A stretch of 41,393 nt of DNA from Patescibacteria group bacterium (GTDB lineage Bacteria > Patescibacteriota > Patescibacteriia > Magasanikbacterales > UBA922): assembly GCA_028687045.1 (NCBI GenBank), contig JAQUAW010000009.1, forward strand, positions 1 through 41,393. Direction: 5' to 3'. How positions within the stretch are numbered: position 1 is the first letter of the stretch; every line of letters begins with the position of its first letter. A program made the translations under genes and the position numbers. Shown here in pieces: positions 39,992 to 41,393 of this stretch. Below the pieces are notes generated by a model that was not told the origin of the DNA, ran no database searches, and saw only the letters and a list, made by a program, of their open reading frames with translations.

Positions 39992-40747
39992 ATGGATAAA
40001 GTAGAATTATCACCGAGAGATAAATTGTTACAATTGCATGACTTAACTCCTGCAGAGAATAGAGAGCTAGTAGAGAAATTAGAAAATGCTTTGCAATCAG
40101 CCGGACAAGAATTTTCTCTAGATTATCTGCAAGCTGGAGAAATAAATATTGGCAATAAGATGATCAGATTTTCTTTTATGTTGAGTGGCGAAAGAGAAAA
40201 TAAAAATTGGCAAGAATATCTGTCCGAAGATTTGGCTGAGAGTATTGTGAGATCTTTGGAGAGAATCAAAAAAAGTAGTAATGATGAATTGTTTGTCGAT
40301 GAGATTGTCGTGACTGATGTCAATTTTGCTAATCCGCGTAGTGGTAAACCAGTCAATGGTGTGACTTTGACCAATATGGAAAATACCAGTCAAAATAGTA
40401 TTGTACTTTTTGTCAATGCTTTGTCTGATACAAATTATCGTGGAGAAATACCAGGTGTTTCACATTTGGAAGGAACTGTTACTCATGAATATGGTCATTG
40501 CTTGGACAATGCTTCTGGTGCAGATTTGCGTAAGATGTGGGTAGAGAGATTACCTTGGCAATATGACGAAGAGAGTGATACTTTTTCTTATAATGGCGAA
40601 CAACAAGATTTTGTGACCACTTATGCTGGTGTAAGTCCAACAGAAGACTTGGCGGAATCTTATGCCATTTATTTGCTGGATAAAGAACGTCTGGCTCGAG
40701 TAAGTCAGAAAAGGAAAGCATTTTTTGAAGCATTACTTGGTTCTTAA
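39992..40747 (+). CDS. Putative zinc metalloprotease (HEYGH)
   Basis: 251 residues, no signal peptide. TVTHEYGHCLDN (residues 165-169 HEYGH) is a standard zinc-binding HExxH, and EDLAESYAIYL about 50 residues later supplies the likely third ligand Glu, as in gluzincin-type peptidases. The N-terminal 150 residues (helical start, then FVDEIVVTDVNFANPRSGKPVNGVTL) are not recognised. The gene is monocistronic, between a phased ATATT array and a terminator. Substrate unknown. Confidence 0.7.
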   Translation: MDKVELSPRDKLLQLHDLTPAENRELVEKLENALQSAGQEFSLDYLQAGEINIGNKMIRFSFMLSGERENKNWQEYLSEDLAESIVRSLERIKKSSNDELFVDEIVVTDVNFANPRSGKPVNGVTLTNMENTSQNSIVLFVNALSDTNYRGEIPGVSHLEGTVTHEYGHCLDNASGADLRKMWVERLPWQYDEESDTFSYNGEQQDFVTTYAGVSPTEDLAESYAIYLLDKERLARVSQKRKAFFEALLGS

Positions 40748-40764
40748 TTTAAAAAATTATATAG

Positions 40765-40790
40765 AAATCTCCAGAAGTTGGGGATTTTTT
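40765..40790 (+). terminator. Terminator of the metalloprotease gene
   Basis: AAATCTCC-AGAAGTT-GGGGATTT plus T-run. Confidence 0.75.
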
Positions 40791-40800
40791 GATTTATGTA

Positions 40801-40996
40801 AAATAATATTTGGTTAATATTTGGAAAATATTATCGCGTATATTATGACAGATATTAGACGAATATTATTATAAATATTACAACAAATATTATTGCGAAT
40901 ATTGAACAATGATGTTGATTAATATTTGTTTCATATTTGGTAAATATTATTTCAGATATTAGACGAATATTGACAGATATTAACAAATATTACTTT
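40801..40996. repeat. Phased ATATT array (copy 5)
   Basis: About 16 ATATT pentamers. Start-to-start steps are 11, 11, 12, 12, 11, 12, 12, 12, 23, 11, 11, 12, 11, 10 and 10 bp. The one gap of 23 is two turns. Confidence 0.7.
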
Positions 40997-41009
40997 ATCA
41001 AAAACGCAG

Positions 41010-41038
41010 TTGTCTAAACAATGAAAATATGATAATAT
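41010..41038 (+). promoter_or_regulatory. Promoter of the O-antigen-ligase-like gene
   Basis: TTGTCT, 17-nt spacer, TAATAT, 9 nt before the ATG. Confidence 0.6.
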
Positions 41039-41047
41039 TTAAGCACT

Positions 41048-41393
41048 ATGTTAGACACTATTTTGTTATATTTACCCAACAATTTTTTCGGTCTTTTTTT
41101 GTTAGTCTTGATTTTTGTCTTGGCTTTTTTGTTGTTATTTCGTCTGAAAAAAAGTGAATGGATTATCTATTTTTTGCTGATTTGGTTTCCTCTTGAGAGT
41201 CTGATACTTATGTACACGCCGTTAGATTATTATGCCCAGGTCAAGTACATCCCAGAGATTATTATGTACGGTTTGGTTTTTGGGACTTGGCTTTCATTTA
41301 TTATTAGAGAACACAAATTTTTGCCTAAGCAACCACTCAATAAATGGCTAGTAGCTTTTGTGGTGGTGGCGCTTATTTCTTTGGCGCTTAATT
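41048..41393 (+). CDS. O-antigen-ligase/polymerase-like membrane protein (partial, runs off the window)
   Basis: The first 115 codons are open to the window end. Hydrophobic helices FGLFLLVLIFVLAFLLLF, WIIYFLLIWFPLESLIL and WLVAFVVVALISLAL are separated by DYYAQVKYIPEIIMYG, a segment whose style is common at the N-terminus of O-antigen-ligase family proteins. Such proteins polymerise or transfer surface polysaccharide. It is truncated by the window, so the key periplasmic loop cannot be checked. It may work with the Wzz-like protein at 25948. Confidence 0.6.
   Translation, partial: MLDTILLYLPNNFFGLFLLVLIFVLAFLLLFRLKKSEWIIYFLLIWFPLESLILMYTPLDYYAQVKYIPEIIMYGLVFGTWLSFIIREHKFLPKQPLNKWLVAFVVVALISLALN

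Overview
The window looks like a chromosome segment from a Patescibacteria (CPR, Parcubacteria-like) bacterium. The backbone is AT-rich. It carries DUF3160 and DUF5663 proteins, a lipoprotein tail ending in the Cys-rich 'FPTPCDVPAGW' style often seen in that group, very large unrecognised surface or membrane proteins, and an infC-rpmI-rplT cluster next to ssrA (tmRNA) and smpB. TGA acts as an ordinary stop. The taxonomic call is an inference from gene content and composition.

Layout. 186-3983: multidomain secreted C39-like protein. 4035-4885: two small minus-strand membrane proteins, each closed by a homologous 3' hairpin. 5029-9935: pyruvate kinase, then a PEP synthase fused in frame to a lipoprotein-like tail. 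10175-11136: an isolated GC-rich lipoprotein gene with structured flanks. 11302-18763: tRNA hydroxylase trhO, DUF3160 protein, FG-GAP-like protein, AbrB/RelE toxin-antitoxin pair, membrane protein, asparaginase, tRNA-Asp and a tiny basic protein. 18836-20866: SprT-like metallopeptidase, palindromic repeats, and an IS1595-type insertion sequence inside one such repeat. 20989-23321 (minus): infC-rpmI-rplT, tmRNA, smpB. 23560-26553: membrane-protein operon with a degenerate HtrA-like protein, then a Wzz-like protein. 26554-27203: DUF559 endonuclease gene between two copies of a palindromic repeat. 27259-32862: operon ending in a 1682-residue protein. 33207-38763: four consecutive GC-rich genes. 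39140-39401: a candidate small RNA and tRNA-Arg(GCG). 39992-end: HEYGH metalloprotease and the start of an O-antigen-ligase-like gene.

The most unusual feature is the GC-rich genes at 10288-11031 and 33573-38505. Their coding sequences look like those of a high-GC diderm: myxobacterial-style Cys-rich lipoproteins, thrombospondin type 3 and MopE-like repeats, and a beta-barrel-like protein. The spacers between the genes are AT-rich and full of long hairpins, so a single contiguous transfer does not explain the layout. In two consecutive units the leader and the sequence at or just after the stop codon are complementary over 13 and 12 nt. The cognate pairs covary and non-cognate pairs match over only 9. 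Hairpins of 16-22 bp with usually one mismatch separate the units. I propose a cassette-like system of foreign ORFs in host-type RNA-structured frames.

Other striking signals are ATATT arrays repeated every 10-12 bp in five intergenic regions, a small-RNA-like unit with permuted complementarity to the tRNA-Arg just downstream, and palindromic repeats associated with a DUF559 gene.
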